Origin: Methanoregula sp. UBA471
GTDB lineage: Archaea; Halobacteriota; Methanomicrobia; Methanomicrobiales; Methanospirillaceae
Length of the DNA stretch: 10,360 nucleotides
NCBI GenBank assembly: GCA_002495065.1
Contig: DADT01000032.1
Location: 1-10,360 of the forward strand
Direction: 5' to 3'
Shown piece by piece: positions 1 through 6,580 of the stretch (position 1 is the stretch's first letter; each line of letters opens with the position of its first letter). Position numbers and translations under genes: made by a program. The notes below the pieces were generated by a model, which searched no databases, was not told the DNA's origin, and saw only the letters and a program-made list of their open reading frames with translations.

Positions 1-361
1 TGGTGACCCGGCTGCCGGGGCGGATACTGCTCACGGTATCAATCGGTTCATCCCGGTGTACGGCCACGACAATCTTTACATTGCCCTCGCCGGTCTTGCT
101 GTACGACAGCTTTGCCACCTCGACGACATCGGAGCCGGTCTCATGTACCCAGTCCAGACCTGAGATGCCGAGATCAAAATATCCCTTCTCCACGTAGGTG
201 GGGATCTCCTGCGGGCGGAGGATCTTTATCTTTCCGATGCGGCTATCCGTAATACAGGGGTTGTAATCACGGTCAGTACGTTTGACTTCAAGGTCGGCCT
301 CTTTGAAAAGCTGGAGCGTCTGTGCCTCAAGGCTGCCTTTGGGGAGGGCGAGGGTAATCAT
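1..361 (-). CDS. hisG: ATP phosphoribosyltransferase, N-terminal part (runs off the window)
   Basis: HisG joins ATP and PRPP to give phosphoribosyl-ATP, the first step of histidine synthesis, in the cytoplasm. The 120 visible codons match the start of the HisG catalytic domain: an opening MITLALPKGSLE (residues 1-12), then RDYNP (31-35), KILRPQEIPTYVEKGYFDLG (46-65) and SGLDWV (67-72), all family hallmarks. The rest, including the PRPP-binding loop, lies beyond position 1. I chose the ATG at 361 because the protein then begins exactly at the conserved strand and a GGTG lies just upstream; an in-frame ATG at 373 adds only MVYG. The gene follows the DUF1015 gene on the same strand after 48 nt, which contain a T6 run and a TTTATC motif, so it may have its own promoter. 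The family assignment is secure; the start is less so. Confidence 0.93.
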   Translation of the reverse strand, partial: MITLALPKGSLEAQTLQLFKEADLEVKRTDRDYNPCITDSRIGKIKILRPQEIPTYVEKGYFDLGISGLDWVHETGSDVVEVAKLSYSKTGEGNVKIVVAVHRDEPIDTVSSIRPGSRVT

Positions 362-379
362 ACCATACACCATCGCTGC

Positions 380-385
380 AAAAAA
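380..385 (-). terminator. T6 run between DUF1015 gene and hisG
   Basis: On the minus strand six T residues lie about 25 nt after the DUF1015 stop codon and just before hisG. Archaeal RNA polymerase can terminate at such oligo-T stretches. A TTTATC motif around 388-395 lies at the right distance to serve as a weak TATA box for a near-leaderless hisG message. Both readings are inference from short motifs. Confidence 0.3.
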
Positions 386-409
386 CGATAAAGGATAGGG
401 GTAGGTTTT

Positions 410-1672
410 TTATTCGAATGTATGTACAACCAGGCCGCTCAGCAGCTTGGGCTCAAACCACGTTGATTTCGGCGGCATCACACCGTTTGCATCGGCGATG
501 GAAAGCACTGTTTCGACCCTGACGGGCTGCATGGCAAATGCGACCCGGTACGTGCCATGATCAACAAGTTTCTCAAGATCAGATACCGGTCGGGCACCCC
601 CGAGATACTGCAGTCGCGGATCTCCCCGGGGATCGGTGATACCCAGCATGGGTTCGAGCACCTGTTTCTGGAGTATTGCAACATCGAGTGCCTCGAGCGG
701 CGGCTCACACGCATTGAGCGGGCGGGTGCACTCATACCAGTCCCCTTCGAGGTACATATGGAATACATGGAATTTTTCAGGATGGAGGACACGTGGCGGG
801 ATATTGAATCCATTGCCGTCAACCGGGCCATAGTTACGGACATCAAAACTATCTTCGAGCCGGTGAATAAAAGAATCGAACGTATAGGCGCCAATGTCAG
901 TGAGCAACCGGCTGTATCCGTGTATCTTTACCTGATCATGGGCAAACAACACTCCCATGAACCGTGTCACTTCACCTTCAGCAGGCTTTCCGGCAGCAAT
1001 GCGACGTTCCACGACATTCAGGGCGGCCTTTGCCCGGTGGTGGCCATCCGCAATATAGAGTGAGGGAACTGAGGAGAAATGAGCTTCGAGGCGGTCGAGA
1101 ACCGTCCTGTCGGTAATCCGGAATATCTGGTGAAGGATTCCCGTTTCTGAGATCACTTCTGCATCCGGTACGACCGGTCCGCTGATCAGCGATTCGATAA
1201 AGGAAAGGATACCCTGGTTATAGTACAGCAGCACCACCGGACCATTGTGAGCCCCGACTGCCTCAATATGGCGGGTCCTGTCCTCTTCCTTATCGTACCG
1301 GGTCTGCTCATGCCTGCGGATGCTGTTGTTCCGGTAGTCGTCCACATCAAGACAACAGCAGAGCCCCAGAAATGTTTCACCGTCATGGCAAACCCGATAG
1401 AGGTACATGGCAGGTACGGTATCTTTCTTCATGCGCCCGTCTGCCAAGAGTGCATTGAAATTTTCCCGTGCCCGCTGGTATACGCGGACATCGTTAGGAG
1501 CAAGGTCGGGTAATTCAGCATCCGGGCGGCTCACGTGGAGAAAAGTCTGGGGGTTTTTGGCGATGACTGCCCGCGCCTCATCTGCGGTCACGACATCGTA
1601 CGGGACCGCTGCAATCGCTGGTGCAGCACAACGATCGGGGCGTACTCCGGTAAAACGATAGATCCTGACCAT
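410..1672 (-). CDS. DUF1015 family protein
   Basis: A 420-residue protein of the DUF1015 family, whose biochemical role I cannot state. Family landmarks are present in order: N-terminal FTGVRPD with AVPYDVV (residues 23-29), the RRHEQT...DR segment (119-134), the YIADGHHR motif (206-213), and the closing MPPKSTWFEPKLLSGLV (399-415). The length is normal for the family. The D-G-H-H-R signature resembles the G-x-H-R core of ParB/sulfiredoxin-fold proteins, some of which are free serine kinases, so a small-molecule kinase is a possible role; that is inference only. There is no signal peptide or membrane segment. The gene stands upstream of hisG on the same strand, but the 48-nt gap with a T run argues against tight coupling. 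The start ATG has only a weak Shine-Dalgarno-like AGGAC upstream. Family call firm, function unknown. Confidence 0.9.
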   Translation of the reverse strand: MVRIYRFTGVRPDRCAAPAIAAVPYDVVTADEARAVIAKNPQTFLHVSRPDAELPDLAPNDVRVYQRARENFNALLADGRMKKDTVPAMYLYRVCHDGETFLGLCCCLDVDDYRNNSIRRHEQTRYDKEEDRTRHIEAVGAHNGPVVLLYYNQGILSFIESLISGPVVPDAEVISETGILHQIFRITDRTVLDRLEAHFSSVPSLYIADGHHRAKAALNVVERRIAAGKPAEGEVTRFMGVLFAHDQVKIHGYSRLLTDIGAYTFDSFIHRLEDSFDVRNYGPVDGNGFNIPPRVLHPEKFHVFHMYLEGDWYECTRPLNACEPPLEALDVAILQKQVLEPMLGITDPRGDPRLQYLGGARPVSDLEKLVDHGTYRVAFAMQPVRVETVLSIADANGVMPPKSTWFEPKLLSGLVVHTFE

Positions 1673-1825
1673 GTAGTTCAGTCCTGCCAGTCCGAAAGCA
1701 TATCTTTCCTTATGGTTGGGTGTGCTACCATATATTTTCCCGTACTCTTCCGCGGGACAAACCCTATGTTTTAACCAAGCTTATGAATACTACAAAAGCG
1801 AAAAGGACGCGAGGAATTCAGACCC
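1673..1825. promoter_or_regulatory. Divergent promoter region for the DUF1015 gene and rimI
   Basis: This 153-nt gap separates two outward-facing genes. An AT-rich TATATTTT at 1731-1738 reads as a plausible TATA box on either strand, and TATGTTTTAA (1765-1774) is a second candidate for the plus strand. A GAGGA at 1811-1815, ten bases before the ATG, is the likely ribosome binding site of the acetyltransferase gene. No clear operator repeat is seen. Transcription starts are not determinable from sequence. Confidence 0.45.
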
Positions 1826-2311
1826 ATGATCCGGTCCCACGATCTTGCAACTTATCCATTACCCCTCATCCGCCGCGCGGCACCCATGGACGTCCCGTCG
1901 ATAGTTGCAATCGAGAAAGAATCATTTGTCGACCCGTGGGAAGAATCCGTCTTTCTGGATGCGTTCTCCTATTTTCCCACCACCTATTTTGTCGCTGTCT
2001 GTAATGGATCAGTTGCCGGGTTTATTGTTGGCGGACTTGAGGATACTGGTGAAAATATCTACGGCCACCTGTGCAATTTCGGAGTAAGCGCCCTCTACAG
2101 AAAGAGAGGGATCGGGAGGCTTCTCCTGCGCCGGCTCGAGCATCAGTTCGCGCTCGAGCTTGCCACGGGTGTCCAGCTGGAGGTAAGGGCGTCGAATACG
2201 AGAGCACAGCGGTTTTATCGCAAGCTGGGCTATAAGGAAGTCTTTGAGATCGACGGCTATTACTCCGACGGGGAAGATGCCCTCGTGATGATGAAATGGT
2301 TCAGATTTTAA
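1826..2311 (+). CDS. rimI: RimI-like GNAT N-acetyltransferase
   Basis: A 161-residue GNAT-fold acetyltransferase that transfers the acetyl group of acetyl-CoA to an amine; relatives acetylate the N-terminus of ribosomal protein S18 in bacteria and protein N-termini more broadly in archaea. The fold is recognisable from IRRAAPMDVPSIVAIE (15-30), a central beta-strand region, the acetyl-CoA pyrophosphate loop RKRGIG (92-97, the R-x-x-G-x-G pattern), and motif B LEVRASNTRAQRFYRKLGY (118-136). The C-terminal GYYSDGEDALVMMK (144-157) is typical of RimI. The ATG at 1826 is favoured by a GAGGA ten bases upstream. It adds about 14 residues before the conserved start of the fold, so a later start cannot be excluded. 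The substrate cannot be read from sequence. Its stop codon interlocks with that of the convergent hmgA. Confidence 0.85.
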   Translation: MIRSHDLATYPLPLIRRAAPMDVPSIVAIEKESFVDPWEESVFLDAFSYFPTTYFVAVCNGSVAGFIVGGLEDTGENIYGHLCNFGVSALYRKRGIGRLLLRRLEHQFALELATGVQLEVRASNTRAQRFYRKLGYKEVFEIDGYYSDGEDALVMMKWFRF

Positions 2312-3507
2312 CCGCGCCCGAGCTGCTGGTGCGCCCGGGCGAGGTGCTGGGCGGCAAGTGCACCGAGCAGTGAGAGTTCACCGGCAAGAACGCCTGCCCC
2401 AATGATCTCTCCCAGCTTCCTCGCATTTGCACCGGGAGGGTTTCCGCTGCCCGCTACCCCGAGCATCCGCAGGCATTCCTGCTGGGTCTCTACCCCGGTC
2501 CCCCCGCCAACAGTTCCTACCGGGAGCGAAGGTAGCGTGACGGCGACATAAACGCCAGATTCGGTGAGATCTACCGTGGTGATGCAGGTACTCCCGTCAA
2601 TTGCATGGGCTGCATCCTGACCGCAGGCAATAAACATCGCCGCAACAACATTTGCCGCATGGGCGTTGAATCCCATCGAACCGGCACGGATAGAACCTAC
2701 CAGGTTTTTCCGGGAATTCACCTCAAAAAGACTTTTCGCATCTGTTTTTAAGATCTCCCGGATGAATTCATGAGACAATGCGACGCCGGCGATAACACTT
2801 CTCCCCCGCCCCATGATCCCGTTGATTGCGGCTGGTTTCTTATCGGTACACATATTTCCTGAGAGAGCAACAAGACGGGCGCCGGTACCCTGCGCGATCA
2901 GGTCAGCCACCTTCGCGCTCGCGATCGTTACCATGTTCATCCCCATCGCATCCTTGGTGTCGAACTCAAGCCGGACAAACACACTGGTGCCTGCAATAAA
3001 GGTCACAATGTCGGTGAGTTTACCGTGGGATGTTGTACTCTCTGCTGCCACGCGGAGATCGTCATAATGGGCGTCCACCCAGTCGGCTACCTGCTTTGCG
3101 TGAACGACATTTTCTGCTGCAAAGACCGGGGCGCGTGTCATCCCGTCGTGGAGAATGCGCACCTGCGCCCCGCCTGCGTGGGTGATTGCACTACAGCCAC
3201 GGTTGACTGATGCAACGAGTGCCCCTTCTGTTGTAGCAAGGGGAAGATAATAATTCCCCTGTGCATATTCCCCTTGCACGAGGAGCGGACCTGCAACCCC
3301 GACCGGGACCTGGACGGTGCCGATCATGTTCTCGCAGTTGCGTTTTACCACGCGATCGATATCGATTGAGAAAATACCGAGATTTTCAAGAGACGTTCCG
3401 GTTTCCTTTTCGATGAACCCCCTCCGTACCCGGATAGCATCGAGCGGAGGAAGATTCTTTTCCAGCTCATAGAGTTTCAATGAGCCGCTTTTCAGTTTTG
3501 TATACAT
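2308..3507 (-). CDS. hmgA: Hydroxymethylglutaryl-CoA reductase (class I)
   Basis: Catalyses the NADPH-dependent reduction of HMG-CoA to mevalonate, the committed step of isoprenoid and archaeal membrane-lipid synthesis. The 399-residue protein lacks the membrane anchor of animal enzymes and fits the archaeal soluble form. Visible landmarks: ENMIGTVQVPVGVAGP (59-74), the catalytic-Glu segment TTEGALVAS (92-100), DAMGMNM (186-192) of the cofactor site, the catalytic-Lys segment CTDKKPAAIN (220-229), GQDAAH (296-301) with the catalytic Asp, and a C-terminal HLARAH (388-393) supplying the catalytic His. Eukaryotic enzymes continue AIN with W-I-E-G-R-G; here it is G-I-M-G-R-G. I chose the ATG at 3507 because GGAGGAGGG precedes it by five bases and homologues start near here; the frame is open further upstream, with another ATG at 3585. 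The synthase and thiolase genes lie about 1.5 kb or more away on the same strand. Confidence 0.95.
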   Translation of the reverse strand: MYTKLKSGSLKLYELEKNLPPLDAIRVRRGFIEKETGTSLENLGIFSIDIDRVVKRNCENMIGTVQVPVGVAGPLLVQGEYAQGNYYLPLATTEGALVASVNRGCSAITHAGGAQVRILHDGMTRAPVFAAENVVHAKQVADWVDAHYDDLRVAAESTTSHGKLTDIVTFIAGTSVFVRLEFDTKDAMGMNMVTIASAKVADLIAQGTGARLVALSGNMCTDKKPAAINGIMGRGRSVIAGVALSHEFIREILKTDAKSLFEVNSRKNLVGSIRAGSMGFNAHAANVVAAMFIACGQDAAHAIDGSTCITTVDLTESGVYVAVTLPSLPVGTVGGGTGVETQQECLRMLGVAGSGNPPGANARKLGEIIGAGVLAGELSLLGALAAQHLARAHQQLGRG

Positions 3508-3632
3508 GATACCCTCCTCCTCGGTTTCACGACCGGATCCTTCTCCGCAGGTGGGGTTATCGCGGCGCTCCGTATCATCAGTCATGAATAGTGGTACATC
3601 GTATGAATTTATGATACCGGTGGTTATGGGAA
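3508..3632. promoter_or_regulatory. Divergent promoter region of hmgA and the Trm5 gene
   Basis: A 125-nt gap between outward-facing genes. The best TATA-like element for hmgA is CATAAATT on the minus strand (3606-3613). It would place a transcript start near 3583, giving either an untranslated leader of about 75 nt before the ATG at 3507, or a near-leaderless start at the ATG at 3585. For the plus-strand gene a GGTGG (3619-3623) lies nine bases before its ATG and is a likely ribosome binding site. No convincing operator repeats are seen. Confidence 0.4.
3512..3522 (-). promoter_or_regulatory. Strong Shine-Dalgarno site of hmgA
   Basis: GAGGAGGAGGG on the minus strand ends four bases before the ATG at 3507. 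It is the strongest anti-16S match near this gene and decides the start against the upstream in-frame ATG at 3585. Confidence 0.75.
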
Positions 3633-4547
3633 ATGGTGGAGCAGTGGTGTATCCGGGTACCCGTGCAGCGTGGTGAAGAACTGCGGCGTGCGCTGATCGA
3701 AGACGGGGTGCTGGATCTCTCACTCAAAGTACGACGGGAGGGCTCTATGCTCATACTCCCTGTCACCGGATGGCGAGAGGAAGCCGTCCGGGAAAATTTT
3801 GAGCCTCAGCCGGAACGATGGGTCTTTCCGCGGCACGAGCTTGTAGGGGGTATTGCAATCATGCAGGACAACGACCCTGCAGGTGCGGCAAAAATCCTCG
3901 CATCCCGTCCCTCCGTTCACACGGTTCTCCATGCTGCCGGTGCCGTTTCGGGTGAATACCGCACCCGTGAATTCGAAGTGCTCGCAGGCATTCCGACCAC
4001 GCGGACTGAGGTGATTGAGTACGGGCACAGGTTTGCTGTCGATCTCTCGACAGCATATTTCTCTGCCCGGCTTTCATCAGAGCGACAGCGCATCCTTTCG
4101 GGGATGGGAGATCAGGAGACCGTACTCGATATGTTTGCCGGTGTCGGGCCATTTGCAATTACCCTTGCTGCACGCGCGGCGTTCGTTGTTGCTTCGGATA
4201 TCAACCCTCATGCAGTTCTCCTCCTGCTGGAAAATCTGGCACGGTGCCGTACAAAGAATATCCTCCCCTTTCTTGCCGATGCGCATCGTCTGCCGTCGGA
4301 GATCCCTTTCCGGTTTGACCGGATTGTCATGAATCTCCCGTTGTCCGGTATTGCGTTCCTCCCCGATGCATTCCTGCTCTGCAAACCCGGGGGGATGATC
4401 CACTTCTACTCCCTTGTTTCAGAAAAGGGAGAACATTGCGGCGCAATTTCTGAACTGGGGGGAGTTATAGCAGGTGAACGCATCGTTCGTTCATATTCCC
4501 CGACAGAATGGCATGCAGTGTACGATATTATCGTGGAAAACAGGTGA
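3633..4547 (+). CDS. Trm5-like class I SAM-dependent tRNA methyltransferase
   Basis: Most likely the tRNA (guanine-37-N1)-methyltransferase of the Trm5/COG2520 family, which methylates G37 next to the anticodon and prevents frameshifting. The 304-residue protein has a small N-terminal domain (about 1-55), a linking region, and a Rossmann methyltransferase domain from about residue 105. Family features: YRTREFEVLAG (109-119), VDLSTAYFSARLSSERQRI (136-154), SAM motif I DMFAGVGPFAI (166-176), SDINP (188-192), and MNLP (233-236), the N-L-P variant of motif IV seen in Trm5 rather than the N-P-P-Y of DNA and RNA adenine methylases. It is somewhat shorter than archaeal Trm5 proteins of about 340 residues. 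A wyosine-pathway relative (Taw2-like) is the main alternative. The ATG at 3633 is preceded by GGTGG. Expressed divergently from hmgA; no functional link is evident. Confidence 0.82.
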   Translation: MVEQWCIRVPVQRGEELRRALIEDGVLDLSLKVRREGSMLILPVTGWREEAVRENFEPQPERWVFPRHELVGGIAIMQDNDPAGAAKILASRPSVHTVLHAAGAVSGEYRTREFEVLAGIPTTRTEVIEYGHRFAVDLSTAYFSARLSSERQRILSGMGDQETVLDMFAGVGPFAITLAARAAFVVASDINPHAVLLLLENLARCRTKNILPFLADAHRLPSEIPFRFDRIVMNLPLSGIAFLPDAFLLCKPGGMIHFYSLVSEKGEHCGAISELGGVIAGERIVRSYSPTEWHAVYDIIVENR

Positions 4548-4633
4548 CGGTTGAGCATTTTTATCTGGTTCAAATCCATGTAAGCGCTCTTACCCTGCAA
4601 ACCTCTCAACAGGAAACCCGTAGCCGGAATCAC

Positions 4634-4679
4634 GCACCGGGTAAATTCCCCTGGTGCTGGACCCTGGCCATTATTTTTT
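4634..4679 (+). terminator. Hairpin followed by T6, possible end of the Trm5 transcript
   Basis: GCACCGGG (4634-4641) can pair with CCC-t-GGTGC (4649-4657) in an 8-bp stem with one bulged base, and a T6 run follows at 4674-4679, 17 bases after the stem. It lies about 90 nt beyond the Trm5 stop codon. Archaea need only the T run, so the hairpin may be incidental; an earlier T5 run at 4558-4562 is an alternative end. Confidence 0.35.
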
Positions 4680-4743
4680 AAGCTCTGACTGCTCTGATGA
4701 AAACCCTAAGATTTCAACAAATTGCGAATCACCTGGTATTGGA

Positions 4744-4762
4744 GGGGACAGTGCCTGTCCCC
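4744..4762. repeat. Perfect 8-bp hairpin at the left end of the element
   Basis: GGGGACAG (4744-4751), a three-base loop TGC, then CTGTCCCC (4755-4762): a perfect inverted repeat capable of forming a stable stem in DNA or RNA. It forms the left part of the larger palindromic element. Confidence 0.75.
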
Positions 4763-4836
4763 CCGAACCGCCCCTGCGCTTTGTGATGATGCTGAATTAC
4801 CTTCTCTGGAGCAAACGCTCTATGGGAGTGCCCCCG

Positions 4837-4887
4837 CGGCGGGGCAGTGTCTATATGCATATTTGTAAACACCGCACTGCCCCGCCG
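4837..4887. repeat. Perfect 13-bp inverted repeat with a 25-nt AT-rich loop
   Basis: The left arm CGGCGGGGCAGTG (4837-4849) is the exact reverse complement of the right arm CACTGCCCCGCCG (4875-4887). The 25-nt loop contains the 10-bp palindrome ATATGCATAT (4853-4862). Part of the right arm (CCCCGCC, 4880-4886) can alternatively pair with GGCGGGG at 4907-4913, so two mutually exclusive folds exist. Confidence 0.8.
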
Positions 4888-5002
4888 TGCCTCGGAGAGG
4901 CCCTGAGGCGGGGGGGGTCCCTCCTGAAATTACAGGGTTTAATGATTTCATGTTCGGGTGTGAACTCCGTATCATGCCCGTTTCAACAGAGCCGCTCCGA
5001 CG

Positions 5003-5017
5003 AAAAAATCTGAAAAA
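5003..5017 (-). terminator. Double T-run terminator of the mevalonate operon
   Basis: Read on the minus strand, the DUF35 stop codon (5020-5022) is followed within 20 nt by a T5 run (5013-5017) and a T6 run (5003-5008). Consecutive oligo-T tracts straight after a stop codon are a good archaeal termination signal and mark the 3' end of the four-gene operon. Confidence 0.6.
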
Positions 5018-5019
5018 GT

Positions 5020-5412
5020 TTACTTTACCGGAACAAACTTCGTACCATAGTGGATGATACCGCTTTCACCATCGGTGGCGATCCGGCGGAATACGCTCTT
5101 CACGCGCATACCAATCTTCACTTCGTCCGGACGGCAGACGATCTGTGCTGTCATCCGCGGTCCTTCGTCCAGTTTCACAATAGCAAGCACATACGGAGTG
5201 AATGCCTCAAACTGTTCATTTGCGGTATGAATAACCGTATAGGTTACAATTTCGCCGGACCCGGCAAACTTGTGATCCACAATCCTGCCGCTCCTGCGGC
5301 AGTCCGGGCAGAATGTCCGCGGTGGGAAAAAGTGTCTCCCGCAGTTTTCACATCTCGTCCCGATCATGTTATAACGCTGGGGAATCTTTCTCCAGAATCG
5401 TGCGACCGTCAT
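5020..5412 (-). CDS. DUF35 zinc-ribbon/OB-fold protein, thiolase-HMGCS scaffold
   Basis: A 130-residue protein of the DUF35 family. In archaea this protein bridges acetoacetyl-CoA thiolase and HMG-CoA synthase in one complex that shares a CoA-binding site and passes acetoacetyl-CoA between them. The zinc ribbon is intact: C21-x2-C24 and C35-x2-C38 (CENCGRHFFPPRTFCPDC). An OB fold follows from about residue 45 to 128, including GSGEIVTYTVIH (51-62) and YVLAIVKLDEGPRMTAQIV (74-92). I chose the ATG at 5412: it has GGGAGGTG five bases upstream and gives a protein that begins where the family does; the frame is open further upstream but only inside the thiolase gene. The thiolase stop and this start are separated by a single base, implying translational coupling. 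It has no catalytic role of its own that I can see. Confidence 0.92.
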   Translation of the reverse strand: MTVARFWRKIPQRYNMIGTRCENCGRHFFPPRTFCPDCRRSGRIVDHKFAGSGEIVTYTVIHTANEQFEAFTPYVLAIVKLDEGPRMTAQIVCRPDEVKIGMRVKSVFRRIATDGESGIIHYGTKFVPVK

Positions 5413-5413
5413 C

Positions 5414-6580
5414 TCAGCACCTCCCGAGGATGTGAACAACTGCGGTGGCCCCGGTACCCCCGACATTATGGGTCATCCCTATCTTCGCATCATCGATCTG
5501 ACGCTTCCCTGCATCGTTGCGGAGCTGTTGGGTAATTTCATATACCTGCTTGATTCCTGTTGCACCAACCGGGTGCCCGCAGGCTTTGAGTCCCCCGCTC
5601 GTATTGACAGGGATCCTTCCACCAAGTGCCGTCTCCCCGTCGGCAGTGAATTTCCCTGCTTCGCCTTTTCTGCAGAATCCAAGGTCCTCGATTGCACATA
5701 TCTCTGCTATCGAGAAACAGTCATGGACTTCCACCATATCGATATCCTTGTGGGCAAGCTTTGCCATCCTGAACGCTCTCTGGCCTGCTGCAACGGTAGC
5801 ATCGAGGGTTGAGATATCGCGGCGGTCATGAAGGGTAATGGTGTCACTTGCCTGAGCGCTCGCGAGCACTCTGATGGGGGTATCCGTAAATTCTCTTGCA
5901 CGGGAGAGCGGTGCAACGATTACTGCAGCTGCCCCGTCAGTAATCGGCGAACAGTCAAAAAGCCGGAGGGGTTCGGCGACCATCGTGGAATTCAAAACCG
6001 TATCAATGGTTATCTCCTGCTGGTACTGTGCGATAGGGTTTCTCGCCCCGTTGTAATGGTTCTTCACTGCAACCTGTGCGAGCTGTTCGCGGGTCAGGGG
6101 ATAGCGGTGCATATAATCCGTGGCAATCATTGCGTACAGGCCGGGAAATGTTGCACCTACAAATCCTTCCCATTCGCGGTCGGCAGCACCGGTGAGGGTA
6201 TCGGTGCTTGCACCCGGTTCCACATCGGTCATCTTCTCGACACCGGCCGCCACGACAATGTCTTCCATGCCACTTGCAACGGCAATCACAGCCTGGCGGA
6301 AGGCAAGACCCCCCGAGGCGCAGGCAGCTTCAACCCTTGTCGAAGGAATATGGTGCGTTGCGAGACCGGCATAGTCGGCAATCAATGCACCGATGTGCTC
6401 CTGCTCGATAAACCGCCCTGCACTCATGTTGCCGACATACATGGCATCGATCTTTTCGCCGGAAAGCTGGGCATCCTCAAGGGCAAGCGCTCCCGCTTCA
6501 ATAAAGAGTTCGCGAAACCCGCTCGACCATTTTTCGCCAAAGGTCGTGCACCCTACACCAATAACTGCAACATCTCTCAT
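5414..6580 (-). CDS. Acetyl-CoA C-acetyltransferase (archaeal acetoacetyl-CoA thiolase)
   Basis: Condenses two acetyl-CoA to acetoacetyl-CoA, supplying HMG-CoA synthase. The 388-residue protein belongs to the archaeal SCP2-like thiolase group. The nucleophilic Cys87 sits in EAACASGG (84-91); the C-terminal active-site elements are EVHDCFS (284-290), CGHPVGATG (334-342) and the glycine-rich HNVGGTGA (371-378). The N-terminal RDVAVIGVGCTTFG (2-15) is typical. The ATG at 6580 overlaps the synthase stop codon as ATGA; no strong Shine-Dalgarno is seen, fitting coupled translation. On its own such a thiolase could also work in fatty-acid breakdown, but its position between the synthase and DUF35 genes points to the mevalonate pathway, where the thermodynamically uphill condensation is pulled by the synthase in the shared complex. 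Confidence 0.94.
   Translation of the reverse strand: MRDVAVIGVGCTTFGEKWSSGFRELFIEAGALALEDAQLSGEKIDAMYVGNMSAGRFIEQEHIGALIADYAGLATHHIPSTRVEAACASGGLAFRQAVIAVASGMEDIVVAAGVEKMTDVEPGASTDTLTGAADREWEGFVGATFPGLYAMIATDYMHRYPLTREQLAQVAVKNHYNGARNPIAQYQQEITIDTVLNSTMVAEPLRLFDCSPITDGAAAVIVAPLSRAREFTDTPIRVLASAQASDTITLHDRRDISTLDATVAAGQRAFRMAKLAHKDIDMVEVHDCFSIAEICAIEDLGFCRKGEAGKFTADGETALGGRIPVNTSGGLKACGHPVGATGIKQVYEITQQLRNDAGKRQIDDAKIGMTHNVGGTGATAVVHILGRC
5418..5425 (-). promoter_or_regulatory. Shine-Dalgarno site of the DUF35 gene
   Basis: GGGAGGTG on the minus strand lies inside the last codons of the thiolase gene, five bases before the DUF35 ATG at 5412. It fixes the internal start and suggests coupled translation. 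Confidence 0.75.

Larger units (their letters stand above)
4741..4924. repeat. GC-rich palindromic element, repeat- or MITE-like
   Basis: About 184 nt with ends that are imperfect inverted copies (GGAGGGGACA at the left, GGGTCCCTCC at the right). Inside are a perfect 8-bp hairpin near the left end, a perfect 13-bp inverted repeat around an AT-rich loop, and a 5-bp hairpin GCCTC-gga-GAGGC (4889-4901). Composition is far more G/C-rich than the flanks. No transposase and no clear target duplication are visible. It could be a dispersed non-autonomous element, a REP-like repeat or a structured RNA; with one copy in the window I cannot tell which. Confidence 0.55.
4548..5019. other. 472-nt non-coding stretch
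   Basis: This gap lies downstream of both flanking genes, so neither needs a promoter here. It holds a short hairpin plus T run (4634-4679), a GC-rich palindromic element (about 4741-4924) and the terminator of the mevalonate operon at its right end. The plus frame is open from 4654 to 5013 (119 codons), but it crosses the palindromes, is rich in Pro, Cys, Ser and Arg, resembles no family I know and lacks a ribosome binding site, so I do not call it a gene. Confidence 0.6.

Noticed and set aside
557..1063. 168-codon open frame on the plus strand opposite the DUF1015 gene
   Set aside because: Antisense shadow of a conserved protein with full-length family motifs.
4567..4577. GGTTCAAATCC resembling a tRNA T-arm or an attachment site in a tRNA 3' end
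   Set aside because: The flanking bases form only three good T-stem pairs, no acceptor, D or anticodon arm can be found upstream (which is Trm5 coding sequence), and no integrase gene or second copy is present.
4695..4795. Box C-like TGATGA (4695) and GTGATGA (4783) with CTGA (4792), suggesting a C/D box guide RNA
   Set aside because: Spacing is wrong: nearly 90 bases between the C-like boxes, only two bases between the second and CTGA, and no D' box near the first.
4654..5013. 119-codon open frame on the plus strand in the intergenic region
   Set aside because: It runs through the palindromic element, has odd composition (Pro, Cys, Ser, Arg rich), no ribosome binding site and no recognisable family; the openness is explained by the GC-rich repeat.
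5413..5466. Longer DUF35 protein starting at 5466
   Set aside because: The extension overlaps the thiolase C-terminus, and the internal ATG at 5412 has a strong Shine-Dalgarno and the expected N-terminus.
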